Assembly (NCBI RefSeq): GCF_003337485.1
Contig: NZ_QPJJ01000001.1
Location: 1 to 64,000 of the forward strand
Origin: Saliterribacillus persicus
GTDB taxonomy: Bacteria > Bacillota > Bacilli > Bacillales > Amphibacillaceae
Reading direction: 5' to 3'
Length of the DNA stretch: 64,000 bases
The translations under genes were made by a program, and so were the position numbers. Positions 16,870 through 24,993 of this stretch are shown piece after piece (position 1 is the first letter of the stretch; each line of letters begins with the position of its first letter). The notes below the pieces were generated by a model. The model worked only from the letters and a program-made list of their open reading frames with translations. It did not search any database and had not been told where the DNA came from.

Positions 16870-17898
16870 TTATTCTTCTTTTAAAAATTCTGACGATTGT
16901 CTGTATTTAATCTCATATGGAACGATAATTCGTTTAGCAGGTTCTTCCTTATCCTTCGCTTTTTCAATTAAACAACGAGTAGCGTGCATGCCTAACATAT
17001 AAATTTGGATGTCTACGGTGGTGAGCGGAGGGTTAATAAATGCTGATAAATATAAATTGTTAAAACTTGTAATCGAAACATCATCCGGGCACTTTAAGCC
17101 TATTTCTTCCAACGTATTAATAACACCCAAACTCATCAAGTCATCGGCGATAACTAGGCCAGTTGGTGGTGCTTCTAAGGCAAAAAGCTGTTCTACAGCA
17201 TCTCTACCACCAGAAGTTAAAAATTCGGCATGAACAACATAATCTAGTGGAGCCGGAAGATTAGCAGCTTCTATTGCAGTTTTATATCCTTGCAGACGGT
17301 CTGTGGTCACCGTAAGTTTAGGGGATCCGCCGATAAAAGCAATGCGCTCATGCCCAAGCTCTATTAAATGGTTGGTAAGTTCCTTGCTCGCCTTTACATT
17401 ATCATTATCTACATAAGTGATTTCACTTTCTCGTTCCTTGGGCTTTCCAACAATCACAAATGGGAATTTAACATCGATGAGAAATTGCTGAACTGGATCA
17501 GCTACTCTTGAATAAAGTAAAATGATACCATCCACACGGTTACCATGCACCATTCCTTGAACTTCTTCATAGACCTCTTGCTCGTTACCTCCCGTTGATA
17601 TATAAAGAGAATATTTCATTTCATGAGCACATGCACCAATCCCTCTTAATATTTCAGGAAAAAATGGATTTTGCAAGGCATTGTCTGCTGAAGAAGGCAT
17701 AATAACGCCAATTGCTTGAGAGGACCGAGCAACTAAGTTACGCGCATTGACATTGGGATGATAACCTAAATCTTTCATTGCCTTACGTACACGGATTTTT
17801 GTGTTCATACTAATTCGAGGATTATCAGCAATTACTCTTGATACTGTTGAAGGTGCCACTCCTGCAACTTTTGCTACATCTTTAATTGTTACTGCCAT
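16870..17898 (-). CDS. mdxR: LacI-family maltodextrin regulator, copy A
   Basis: A 342-residue LacI/GalR repressor. The N-terminal HTH is TIKDVAKVAGVAPSTVSRVI, the hinge helix region is NARNLVARSSQAIGVIMP, and a periplasmic-binding-like sugar domain occupies about 60-335. The start at 17898 follows GGGTGAGGG; an in-frame ATG 9 bases earlier is less suitable. By eye it differs from copy B (56402-57430) at 33 of 342 positions, and long DNA stretches are identical. The HTH differs by a single V/I change, so both should bind the same operators. It lies downstream of mdxG-A but is separated by 420 bases, a terminator and a malG-like remnant. Its -10 box is degenerate relative to copy B. Confidence 0.93.
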   Translation of the reverse strand: MAVTIKDVAKVAGVAPSTVSRVIADNPRISMNTKIRVRKAMKDLGYHPNVNARNLVARSSQAIGVIMPSSADNALQNPFFPEILRGIGACAHEMKYSLYISTGGNEQEVYEEVQGMVHGNRVDGIILLYSRVADPVQQFLIDVKFPFVIVGKPKERESEITYVDNDNVKASKELTNHLIELGHERIAFIGGSPKLTVTTDRLQGYKTAIEAANLPAPLDYVVHAEFLTSGGRDAVEQLFALEAPPTGLVIADDLMSLGVINTLEEIGLKCPDDVSITSFNNLYLSAFINPPLTTVDIQIYMLGMHATRCLIEKAKDKEEPAKRIIVPYEIKYRQSSEFLKEE

Positions 17899-18004
17899 AT
17901 CCCTCACCCTTTATATTTAATATTCAACTTGTAATTTCAACCTTTTATTCGTGATAGATATCGAGTACTTTATTGGAAATATTCACGTTATAGTTTTTTA
18001 CAAA

Positions 18005-18034
18005 ATCGAGAAAGGAATGATTACCTTTCTCGAT
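18005..18034 (-). terminator. Terminator preceding mdxR-A
   Basis: Stem ATCGAGAAAGG/CCTTTCTCGAT read leftward into ATTTTG. It is the counterpart of the terminator at 56251-56285 that follows mdxG-B. Confidence 0.7.
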
Positions 18035-18042
18035 TAATAAAT

Positions 18043-18105
18043 CTAACCTTTATCATTACTGCTATACCTCCACCAATAAGATAAGGTTATAATATCTAGC
18101 ATAAA
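18043..18105 (-). pseudogene. Remnant of an mdxG 3' end
   Basis: Read on the minus strand, this stretch aligns with the last about 60 bases of mdxG-B and runs into the identical AAAGGTTAGATTTATTAAT and the terminator. The codons for L-Q-R-Y-L-I-S-G are recognisable, but the Gln codon is now TAA and there is at least one indel. The intact mdxG-A ends 214 bases away and is a different copy. See findings. Confidence 0.7.
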
Positions 18106-18318
18106 ACGCACAATTGATATTGAGCTTATAACAAATCACTTTTTAAATAGTTGAAAATTGTCTATTAATAGAAATGCAGCTTCCTAAGACAGGTTATAAT
18201 TACATGTCAGTGAATGTCTTATTAAAATTTTCAATTCTTAAAACGACTATATAAAACTGAAATGCTGCATTCTTATTTATACTGGATTTTTATTATTTAG
18301 AGCCGATTTTATGAAGAT

Positions 18319-19158
18319 TTAGCCTTTAGTACCACCAGCAGTTAAGCCTGAAATTAAATACCGTTGCAAAAAGAGATAAACAGTTGCAACAGGTATAGCA
18401 ATTAATATTGACCCAGCTGCGAATCTAGTAAAGTTATTAGCAAATTGGTCATTAATAAAATTAAAGAGTCCAACAGCTAAAGTGTAGTTATCCTGACTCG
18501 TTAGTACAATGGATGGTAAAAGAAAATCAAATAGAGGCATCATAAAATTAAATAAGGCAACTACTGCCAATATCGGTTTAGCTAGAGGAAGCATTATACT
18601 CCAAAATACTCGCAAATGACCTGCGCCATCAATTTTTGCTGCCTCATCTAGCTCACGAGGAATTGTGTCAAAATAACCTTTAACTAACCACGCATTAAAT
18701 GGAATTTGTCCTCCCAGATATACAAATATTAAACCTGTTAAAGTATCAAGCATTCCAATCATATTTAAAAATATATATAACGCTACCATCGCCATCATAA
18801 CTGGAAACATTTGTAACAACAAGAAGATGTATAACGCATTCTTTTTACCTACAAATTTATAACGGGAGAATGCATACGCAACTAAGGATGTGATAATAAC
18901 ACTTCCTATTGCTACAGAAAATGATACAATTAAAGAGTTTTTATACCATAAAATATAATCACTACTGTTACTAAATAGCCATTTGTAGTGTTCTAAAGAA
19001 AAATCTTCCGGAATAATAGAAGATGAATATAAGCTTGTACCTTGATTGAAGGACATTCCTACTGTCCAAATCAATGGATAAAATATAATGATTGAAGTTA
19101 TTACAATAACAAAATACATCAATGTTATTTCAATTCTAGATTTTTGTTTTTGATTCAT
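18319..19158 (-). CDS. mdxG: Maltodextrin ABC transporter permease MdxG, copy A
   Basis: A 279-residue inner-membrane permease with about six helices. It carries the EAA loop (ELDEAAKIDGAGHLRVFWSIMLPLAKPILA) that docks the ATPase, and the family C-terminus RYLISGLTAGGTKG. It pairs with MdxF to form the channel for maltodextrins delivered by MdxE. Its ATG overlaps the last base of the mdxF-A stop (TAATG) and AGAAGGTGA provides the ribosome site. Length equals the B. subtilis MdxG class. No ATP-binding subunit is encoded nearby; a shared MsmX-type ATPase elsewhere is expected from the family. Confidence 0.93.
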   Translation of the reverse strand: MNQKQKSRIEITLMYFVIVITSIIIFYPLIWTVGMSFNQGTSLYSSSIIPEDFSLEHYKWLFSNSSDYILWYKNSLIVSFSVAIGSVIITSLVAYAFSRYKFVGKKNALYIFLLLQMFPVMMAMVALYIFLNMIGMLDTLTGLIFVYLGGQIPFNAWLVKGYFDTIPRELDEAAKIDGAGHLRVFWSIMLPLAKPILAVVALFNFMMPLFDFLLPSIVLTSQDNYTLAVGLFNFINDQFANNFTRFAAGSILIAIPVATVYLFLQRYLISGLTAGGTKG

Positions 19159-20459
19159 TATAATTCACCTTCTTCTTTAAACGATTTAGTTTGTCTAAAT
19201 TGATAAAAAGCGAAACCAGAAATAATTAGTCCCATTATTAATGAAATAACTGCAGCCATCGCATAATTATTTGTTTCAAAAGTCAGTTTATAAACCCAAG
19301 AGATTAAAATATCGGTCCCACCTGCGTTTTGATTTCTAACCGGAGGCCCACCTTCATTAAAAAGGTAAATAATATTAAAGTTATTAAAATTTTGCGCATA
19401 TTGCATAATTAATAACGGAGCAGTTGCAAATAAAATATGTGGAAAAGTTATAAAGCGGAATTTTTGTAAACGGGACCCTCCATCGACATCTGCCGCTTCA
19501 TACCAATCTTTTGAAATACTTTGTAAGACACCCGTGAATAAAGCAAATATAAATGGAAATCCCAACCAGGTTTGAATTACAATTATAGCTGCTCTAGCAT
19601 ACAAAGGATCGCTTAACCATGGTATACCACTACCACCAAAAAGAGGAATTATAATGTCGCGGTTAATTGCTCCAAAATCATCATTAAACATAGCCGAGAA
19701 TATTAATATTGTTACAAAAGCCGGAACTGCCCAAGGTAAAATAAATATGGTACGAATAAGTTTTTTGAAACGAATTCTCGGATCATTTACAATTAATGCC
19801 AAAAACAAACCTACAGCTATTTGAAAGGTGGTTGCAGTTACTGTCCATACAATTGTCCAGGCTAGAACGCTTATAAAAGTATCTTGCCAGATTGGAACTG
19901 TAATTAATTCAGTGAAGTTTTCGAAACCAACCCAATCCACGAGGTTTCTTGGCGGTGAATTATATAAACTATAATTTGTAAAAGCTAATAAGACTGAAAA
20001 AATCAAAGGAAATATCACGACAAAAATCATTAGCAATAATCCAGGTACAGTCATCAAGTAGGGAAATGCATAATTATAAAAGTTACTAATTGATTCTTTA
20101 ATGCCATGAGGTTTCCAACCATTTTTAATTTTTATTGCTTGACTTCTCGCATCTATAATATTGAACGCATATAACGCAGCAAGGATAACAGCCAAAATTA
20201 GCGCCAATACACCGAATACTAATAGCTGAATAGAATGGTCTTCCCCTGGAATTGTTCCAAGTGTTCTTAGACCCCACAGCCCAAAATTTATAGAATCCAA
20301 AAGAGTAATTAAAACGGCTAACTCGATGACAATAAAAATAGATCCTTTTAAAAAGCGCTGATTATAAATTTGCCCTAATCCTGCTAAAATAATAGATAAA
20401 AAGGTAGCGAGATTTGGATTATGTTTTTTAAAGTTATTATTTTTTGATTTATGACTCAT
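19158..20459 (-). CDS. mdxF: Maltodextrin ABC transporter permease MdxF, copy A
   Basis: A 433-residue permease. The first about 130 residues add extra helices and a cytosolic loop (typical of MdxF/MalF), including a GLGQIYNQRFLKG motif seen in tetraspanning leader domains. The transport domain follows, with the EAA loop YEAADVDGGSRLQKFRFITFPHI. It forms a heterodimer with MdxG. The gene lies 69 bases after mdxE-A, separated by a hairpin, and is coupled to mdxG-A. GGGGGTAA precedes the ATG. Roughly 60% identical by eye to the copy in module B. Confidence 0.93.
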   Translation of the reverse strand: MSHKSKNNNFKKHNPNLATFLSIILAGLGQIYNQRFLKGSIFIVIELAVLITLLDSINFGLWGLRTLGTIPGEDHSIQLLVFGVLALILAVILAALYAFNIIDARSQAIKIKNGWKPHGIKESISNFYNYAFPYLMTVPGLLLMIFVVIFPLIFSVLLAFTNYSLYNSPPRNLVDWVGFENFTELITVPIWQDTFISVLAWTIVWTVTATTFQIAVGLFLALIVNDPRIRFKKLIRTIFILPWAVPAFVTILIFSAMFNDDFGAINRDIIIPLFGGSGIPWLSDPLYARAAIIVIQTWLGFPFIFALFTGVLQSISKDWYEAADVDGGSRLQKFRFITFPHILFATAPLLIMQYAQNFNNFNIIYLFNEGGPPVRNQNAGGTDILISWVYKLTFETNNYAMAAVISLIMGLIISGFAFYQFRQTKSFKEEGEL

Positions 20460-20492
20460 CAGATTACCCCCATAGAAGTTTGATGAAATAAT

Positions 20493-20522
20493 GATAGGGA
20501 AGAAATATAATTTCTTCCCATC
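20493..20522 (-). terminator. Intercistronic hairpin between mdxE-A and mdxF-A
   Basis: Stem GATGGGAAGAAAT/ATTTCTTCCCTATC read leftward, with only a weak T-tail. Such hairpins commonly raise binding-protein expression over the permeases by partial termination or mRNA protection. Module B has an equivalent at 54042-54080. Confidence 0.6.
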
Positions 20523-20528
20523 ACTTTA

Positions 20529-21836
20529 TTACTGAGCACCACTAGCTTCAATATTACTTTGAATATATTCTACAGCTTCCTTTAGTACTGATGAAGGGTC
20601 TTCGCCTTCTGCTAAAAACTGTAATCCGTTATTCATTGGCTCCCAAACTTGAGACATCTGTGGAGTACTTGGCATTGGTACTCCATTTTCAATCGCTTCA
20701 CTAAAAGCACTAAATACAGGGTCATCAATTGCCTTGATTGCATTAGTATTTGTAGGTAATTCACCCGCTACATCAAAGTAGTGCTTTTGATTTTCTTCAT
20801 TAGTTATAAATAAAGCAAGATCAGTCGCCCATTTAACTTCTTCTGAATAATAAGAAACCATCCATGCTTTCACACCAACAAGTGTATTTGCTGGTTGATC
20901 ATTTATAGCAGGAAATGGTGTGAAACCAAGGCTATCACCTAAGGCTTCTCTATATCCAGGGATACTCCAAGGACCATTTATAACAGCTCCAACCTTTCCG
21001 TCTGTAAATAACCCATCTATTACATCTACAGTGGTTGAGGGTGGTATTAGACCTTCGCCGAAAAATGACTGGTACAGTTCCCCTCCTTGAATTGCACCTT
21101 CATTAGCTAGACCTATGTCACTAGTATCATATGTGCCATTTTCACCGCCAAAAATATATCCGCCACTAGTTTTAAAAAAAGGATAAGAAAAATATAAATC
21201 ATTCGGTTTCATTAGAAATCCGTATTGATCTTGAGAAGGATCAGATTTTTCTTCTAGTGCGACTTTTAAATCTTCAATATTTTCAGGAGCTTCTATAATA
21301 TCTTTATTGTAGAAAATACCATAAGTCTCTATAACTGCTGGTAGACCGTAGATATCTGTTTGCCCTTCATAATCATACTGCACAGATTGAATAGAAGCAT
21401 CGCTATAATCACTCAAATCCTCCTCAGTAATATCCAATGGTTGAGCTAAACCTTGTGCTACAATATCACCAGTTCTATCATGTGGCTGAAAGAACAAATC
21501 TGGACCATTCCCTTGAGGTCCGGCTAATGCTAATTCATCAAGTTGGTCTAACAAGGATTTAGGTACTACATTTACTGTGATATCATTTTCTTTTTCATAA
21601 TCAGAGGCAATTTTCTCTATTGCTGCTAATTGTTCTTCTTCATCATTTGCCCACACTGTTAATTCTTCTGGTTTACTTTTGTCAATTGCTGATTGTTCAT
21701 CTTCAACTTTGCCATTCTTGCTTGTATCAGGGGTGTTAGAATGTGTTTCTACCTCCCTCTCTGGTGCACAAGCTATTAATGTTACAAATGCGAACAAGAG
21801 TAAAACTAGTGATAAAAATAAACTATTCTTTTTCAT
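20529..21836 (-). CDS. mdxE: Maltodextrin-binding lipoprotein MdxE, copy A
   Basis: A 435-residue extracellular solute-binding protein (SBP family 1). The signal peptide ends in lipobox LIAC (Cys 23), followed by an Asp/Glu/Ser/Lys linker and the binding lobes (LTVWANDEEEQLAAIEKIA, GPDLFFQPHDRTGDIVAQG, VGAVINGPWSIPGYREALG). It captures malto-oligosaccharides for MdxFG. GGGAGAGG precedes the ATG. Roughly 45% identical by eye to copy B, far less than the regulators, suggesting different ligand preference or older divergence. Confidence 0.93.
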   Translation of the reverse strand: MKKNSLFLSLVLLLFAFVTLIACAPEREVETHSNTPDTSKNGKVEDEQSAIDKSKPEELTVWANDEEEQLAAIEKIASDYEKENDITVNVVPKSLLDQLDELALAGPQGNGPDLFFQPHDRTGDIVAQGLAQPLDITEEDLSDYSDASIQSVQYDYEGQTDIYGLPAVIETYGIFYNKDIIEAPENIEDLKVALEEKSDPSQDQYGFLMKPNDLYFSYPFFKTSGGYIFGGENGTYDTSDIGLANEGAIQGGELYQSFFGEGLIPPSTTVDVIDGLFTDGKVGAVINGPWSIPGYREALGDSLGFTPFPAINDQPANTLVGVKAWMVSYYSEEVKWATDLALFITNEENQKHYFDVAGELPTNTNAIKAIDDPVFSAFSEAIENGVPMPSTPQMSQVWEPMNNGLQFLAEGEDPSSVLKEAVEYIQSNIEASGAQ

Positions 21837-21862
21837 TAAAACCTCTCCCTTTTATTATTTTT

Positions 21863-21930
21863 GCGCAACCGATTGCTCGGTAACTTATTTTCATTATACA
21901 TATAAAAACAATATACGCAAGCGTTTTCTT
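21863..21930 (-). promoter_or_regulatory. mdxE-A promoter with two LacI-type operators
   Basis: On the minus strand TTGCGT (21920-21915), 16-base spacer, TATAAT (21898-21893). One operator, GCGCAACCGATTGCTC (21863-21878), lies just downstream of the start region. A second, ACGCAAGCGTTTTCTT (21915-21930), overlaps the -35. Both fit GCGCAANCGNTTGCGC in part (15 of 16 and about 12 of 16). Repression by MdxR would follow from the positions. Confidence 0.65.
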
Positions 21931-22010
21931 TTTTAAAAATATTTTTTAAACACTCATTTTTTAACAGTATATAGAAAGAAAAAAATAAACCTAAATATTT
22001 AAAAAAACAA

Positions 22011-22039
22011 TTGACATTTCAATTAATAATTGCGATAAT
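22011..22039 (+). promoter_or_regulatory. Strong sigma-A promoter of the nplT-A leader
   Basis: TTGACA (22011-22016), 17-base spacer, GATAAT (22034-22039). It faces nplT-A, nearly 300 bases upstream of its start codon. Confidence 0.7.
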
Positions 22040-22099
22040 ATCAGTAACAAGACAAACTTCATTGAAAAATGAGGGCGCTGATTTTCTCGTTTTCGAGCA

Positions 22100-22145
22100 A
22101 ACAACCCCGGCTTTATGTTTTAAAGCTGGGGTTGTTTTTTTATTT
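22100..22145 (+). terminator. Terminator inside the nplT-A leader (attenuator or small RNA end)
   Basis: Stem AACAACCCCGGCTTTA/TAAAGCTGGGGTTGTT (one G.T pair), then TTTTTTTA. It lies about 60 bases after the start point of the promoter at 22011 and almost 200 bases before nplT-A, so it should end most transcripts early. Confidence 0.8.
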
Positions 22146-22215
22146 TAAAAAAGGAGCACTTAAAATATGCAAAAAAAATATTACAATGATTCCTAGGGTG
22201 AAGTATGTACATTTT

Positions 22216-22231
22216 GCGCAATCGGTTGCGC
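22216..22231. promoter_or_regulatory. LacI-type operator upstream of nplT-A
   Basis: GCGCAATCGGTTGCGC, the most symmetric of the five sites in the window. No convincing -35/-10 pair overlaps it. It could block a weak local promoter or act as a roadblock for read-through from 22011. Confidence 0.65.
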
Positions 22232-22336
22232 TTTATTTGAGATGTTACTTTTCTACTACAACTTATTTTGATAAGAAACGCGTTACATGATTATACTTAA
22301 TTTAATTTATTTTCCTAACAGAAAGGAGTTTTTTTC

Positions 22337-24097
22337 ATGTTTATTGAAGCAATTAAACACCGAGCAGCAAATCCATATCTTTATGCCAGAAACAAAGAAA
22401 CTATTGATATTATGATAGAGACAAAAAAGGATGACGTAGACTCAATTGGGTTACTTTATGCAGATCCTCATAATTTTGAGGGGGAAAAGTGGCAATATGA
22501 GATTACTTACATGGTCAAAACAGGTTCAACTAAGTTAACAGATTATTGGAAAATTTCAATTAAACCTGAATATCGTAGATTGCGTTATGGCTTTCGTTGT
22601 ATAGGAAATGATAAAAAAGAGATAATATATACAGAAAGAGGATTTTCAAACGCAGTACCAAAGGATATAAATGCTTTCTTTTGTTTTCCGTTTTTGCATG
22701 AAATCGATTTGTTTCAAGCACCAGAGTGGGTAAAAGATACAGTTTGGTATCAAATATTTCCTGAGCGCTTCGCGAATGGAGACGATTCACTTAATCCCAA
22801 AAACACATTACCGTGGGCAAGTGAAGCTCCCTCCCCTTCAAATTTTTTTGGGGGTGATATTCAAGGTGTTATCGATCATCTTGGTTATTTATCTGATTTA
22901 GGTATTACTGGCATTTATTTTACTCCGATATTTAAATCATACTCAAATCACAAATATGATACGATTGATTACTTCGAAATTGATCCTCATTTTGGAGATA
23001 AAGCTAGTCTAAGAAAACTAGTAGAAGAGTGTCATAAGCGTGGTATGAAAGTTATGTTAGATGCAGTATTTAATCATAGTGGTTATTATTTTGAGCCATT
23101 TCAAGATGTGTTAAAAAACCAAGAAAAATCTCGCTACAAGGAATGGTTTCATTTAAAAGACTTTCCCGTTAGCGGAGAAGATTTCCCTAATTATGATGCT
23201 TTTGGGCACGTGGCTTCAATGCCGAAATTAAATACCGCCAATAAAGAATTAAAGCAATATTTGTTAAAAGTTGCACGGTATTGGATTGAAGAATTTGATA
23301 TTGACGGATGGCGATTAGATGTCGCTAATGAAGTTGATCATGTTTTTTGGCGAGAATTCAGAAATATTGTTAAAGAAACTAAACCTGACGTATATATATT
23401 AGGAGAGGTTTGGCATGATTCTATAAAGTGGTTACAAGGAGATCAATTTGATGCGGTAATGAATTATCCCTTTACGAATAGTGCTGTAGAGTATTTTGCA
23501 ACACAGAATATTGATAGTCAAAATTTTAAAGATAATATTACCAACGTACTGCATATGTATCCAGAAAATGTGAATGAGTTCGCTTTTAACTTGTTAGATA
23601 GTCATGACACAGCGAGAATACTTACAATGGCAAATAAAAACAAAAACAGAGTAAAATTACTTTACTTATTTCAATTTTCATTCATAGGTTCACCTTGCAT
23701 TTATTACGGAGATGAGATAGGTATGACAGGTGGTGATGACCCAGAGTGTCGTGATTGTATGGAATGGAATGAAGAAAAACAAGATCGAGATTTATATCAA
23801 TTTGTAAAAAAATTAATACAAATGAGAAAAGAAATCTCCGGGTTCGGTAATAAATCTCAATTTCAATTTCTTAAAGCAGAAAATGATGTGATCGCTTATT
23901 TAAAGAAAAAAGACGAACAAAGGCTTTTATTTGTTTTAAATAATAGTAATCGCAAAAAAATAACTAATATAGAAATTTTAGCTAATAAGTCGGTGAAAGA
24001 ATTATTTGCCAACAAATATATGACTTTCAATGACAATACAAAAGTCACCATCGATGAGTATGGGTATCATTGTTTTCAAATTTTACAAAAAAATTGA
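22337..24097 (+). CDS. nplT: Neopullulanase / cyclomaltodextrinase / maltogenic amylase, copy A
   Basis: A 586-residue intracellular GH13 (subfamily 20 type) enzyme hydrolysing maltodextrins, cyclodextrins and pullulan. N-terminal CBM34-type domain about 1-125, then the TIM barrel. Catalytic residues are D328 (GWRLDVANE), E357 (ILGEVWHD) and D424 (LLDSHDT), at the numbers known for Geobacillus neopullulanase. Region I is DAVFNHSG. No signal peptide, so it acts on sugars imported by MdxEFG. AAAGGAG precedes the ATG. It diverges from mdxE-A. Copy B has identical length and the same catalytic numbering. Confidence 0.95.
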   Translation: MFIEAIKHRAANPYLYARNKETIDIMIETKKDDVDSIGLLYADPHNFEGEKWQYEITYMVKTGSTKLTDYWKISIKPEYRRLRYGFRCIGNDKKEIIYTERGFSNAVPKDINAFFCFPFLHEIDLFQAPEWVKDTVWYQIFPERFANGDDSLNPKNTLPWASEAPSPSNFFGGDIQGVIDHLGYLSDLGITGIYFTPIFKSYSNHKYDTIDYFEIDPHFGDKASLRKLVEECHKRGMKVMLDAVFNHSGYYFEPFQDVLKNQEKSRYKEWFHLKDFPVSGEDFPNYDAFGHVASMPKLNTANKELKQYLLKVARYWIEEFDIDGWRLDVANEVDHVFWREFRNIVKETKPDVYILGEVWHDSIKWLQGDQFDAVMNYPFTNSAVEYFATQNIDSQNFKDNITNVLHMYPENVNEFAFNLLDSHDTARILTMANKNKNRVKLLYLFQFSFIGSPCIYYGDEIGMTGGDDPECRDCMEWNEEKQDRDLYQFVKKLIQMRKEISGFGNKSQFQFLKAENDVIAYLKKKDEQRLLFVLNNSNRKKITNIEILANKSVKELFANKYMTFNDNTKVTIDEYGYHCFQILQKN

Positions 24098-24180
24098 AAT
24101 AAAAACTTATAGATTGAACGTTATACTAGTACTGGCATGGACTTAATGTGTATAGTCAATAACTTTTATATTAATTTTTT

Positions 24181-24216
24181 AGATGATTTCTATATTGTAT
24201 AGAAATCATCTTTATT
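24181..24216 (+). terminator. Terminator of nplT-A
   Basis: Stem AGATGATTTCTATA/TATAGAAATCATCT with a 3-base loop, then TTATTTTTA. Confidence 0.8.
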
Positions 24217-24376
24217 TTTAGTAACTTTGATAATAACAAAACTTTCAGTTTATTATTTACTTATTCATGTGTTTTATTAAGCTTTAAGTGCATCTCTTTA
24301 AAGATTAATAATTTAACCTCTTAAAAGCGCTAAGGTTGATTGAAGAAATTAACTATTCCTAGCATAGCAATCTTAA

Positions 24377-24799
24377 TTAAAAAAGAAAGGAGACCAAAAA
24401 GATAAAGCCAAGAAATAAGCAAAGAGGAGAATAAATGCGTGTATCATATGTGGAAAAGGTCGTTTTATTTACCTTTTTAAAGAATCCCATATACTTAAAG
24501 TCACCAATTGCTCTCATAAAAAAGATAAGAGTAAAAAAAGCAGTAAAACTTTTTGTAATCGTGTTGGGGGTAAAGTAAGGAATAGCATTATTTTGTATTA
24601 ATAATATAAGTGCCATGATTAGTAATCCAGCTGCTACAATAAAAGTTTGATACCATTTCGGCATAAAAGACTTTTCCCTATCGCCATTTTCAGGTATTAC
24701 CGCAAGTATTCCTCGTTTCCCTCCAAACAACCAATAAAAGTGTAATAAACTAATAAATCCTAAAATAATAACTGTCACCCATACAAAGAAATGTTGCAT
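24377..24799 (-). CDS. DUF3995 membrane protein
   Basis: A 140-residue membrane protein with four predicted helices. The signature LHFYWLFGGKRGILAVIPE near the N-terminus is typical of DUF3995. Function is unknown. AAGGGAGG precedes the ATG. Monocistronic. Nothing in the neighbourhood suggests a role, and the maltodextrin genes are separated by a terminator. Confidence 0.8.
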   Translation of the reverse strand: MQHFFVWVTVIILGFISLLHFYWLFGGKRGILAVIPENGDREKSFMPKWYQTFIVAAGLLIMALILLIQNNAIPYFTPNTITKSFTAFFTLIFFMRAIGDFKYMGFFKKVNKTTFSTYDTRIYSPLCLFLGFIFLVSFLF

Positions 24800-24950
24800 T
24801 TTATATTCCTCCCTTAATTGATTATATACCTTATTATATCAATTATTGGAAAATAACATTGAAATTTTATTGGAAGAATAATAATCTCTTTTGTTAAAAA
24901 AACTCATGCACATTTCATTATGAATTGATTTTTTTAATATCATAATAAAA

Positions 24951-24978
24951 GACGCTAGGTAGTTACCCAACGTCCTTT
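24951..24978 (-). terminator. Terminator of the alcohol dehydrogenase gene
   Basis: Stem GACG.T.GGT/ACC.A.CGTC with imperfect pairs and a T-containing tail on the minus strand. Confidence 0.6.
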
Positions 24979-24993
24979 ATGTTTTTCAGTAAT

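Noticed and set aside
22268-22281. GAAACGCGTTACA as a cre site before nplT-A
   Set aside because: The central CG is displaced by one base from the cre consensus, leaving too many mismatches.
22069-22290. 73-codon ORF starting MRALIFSFSSKQ in the nplT-A leader
   Set aside because: No ribosome site, and it runs straight through the terminator hairpin at 22100-22145. Better explained as leader RNA.
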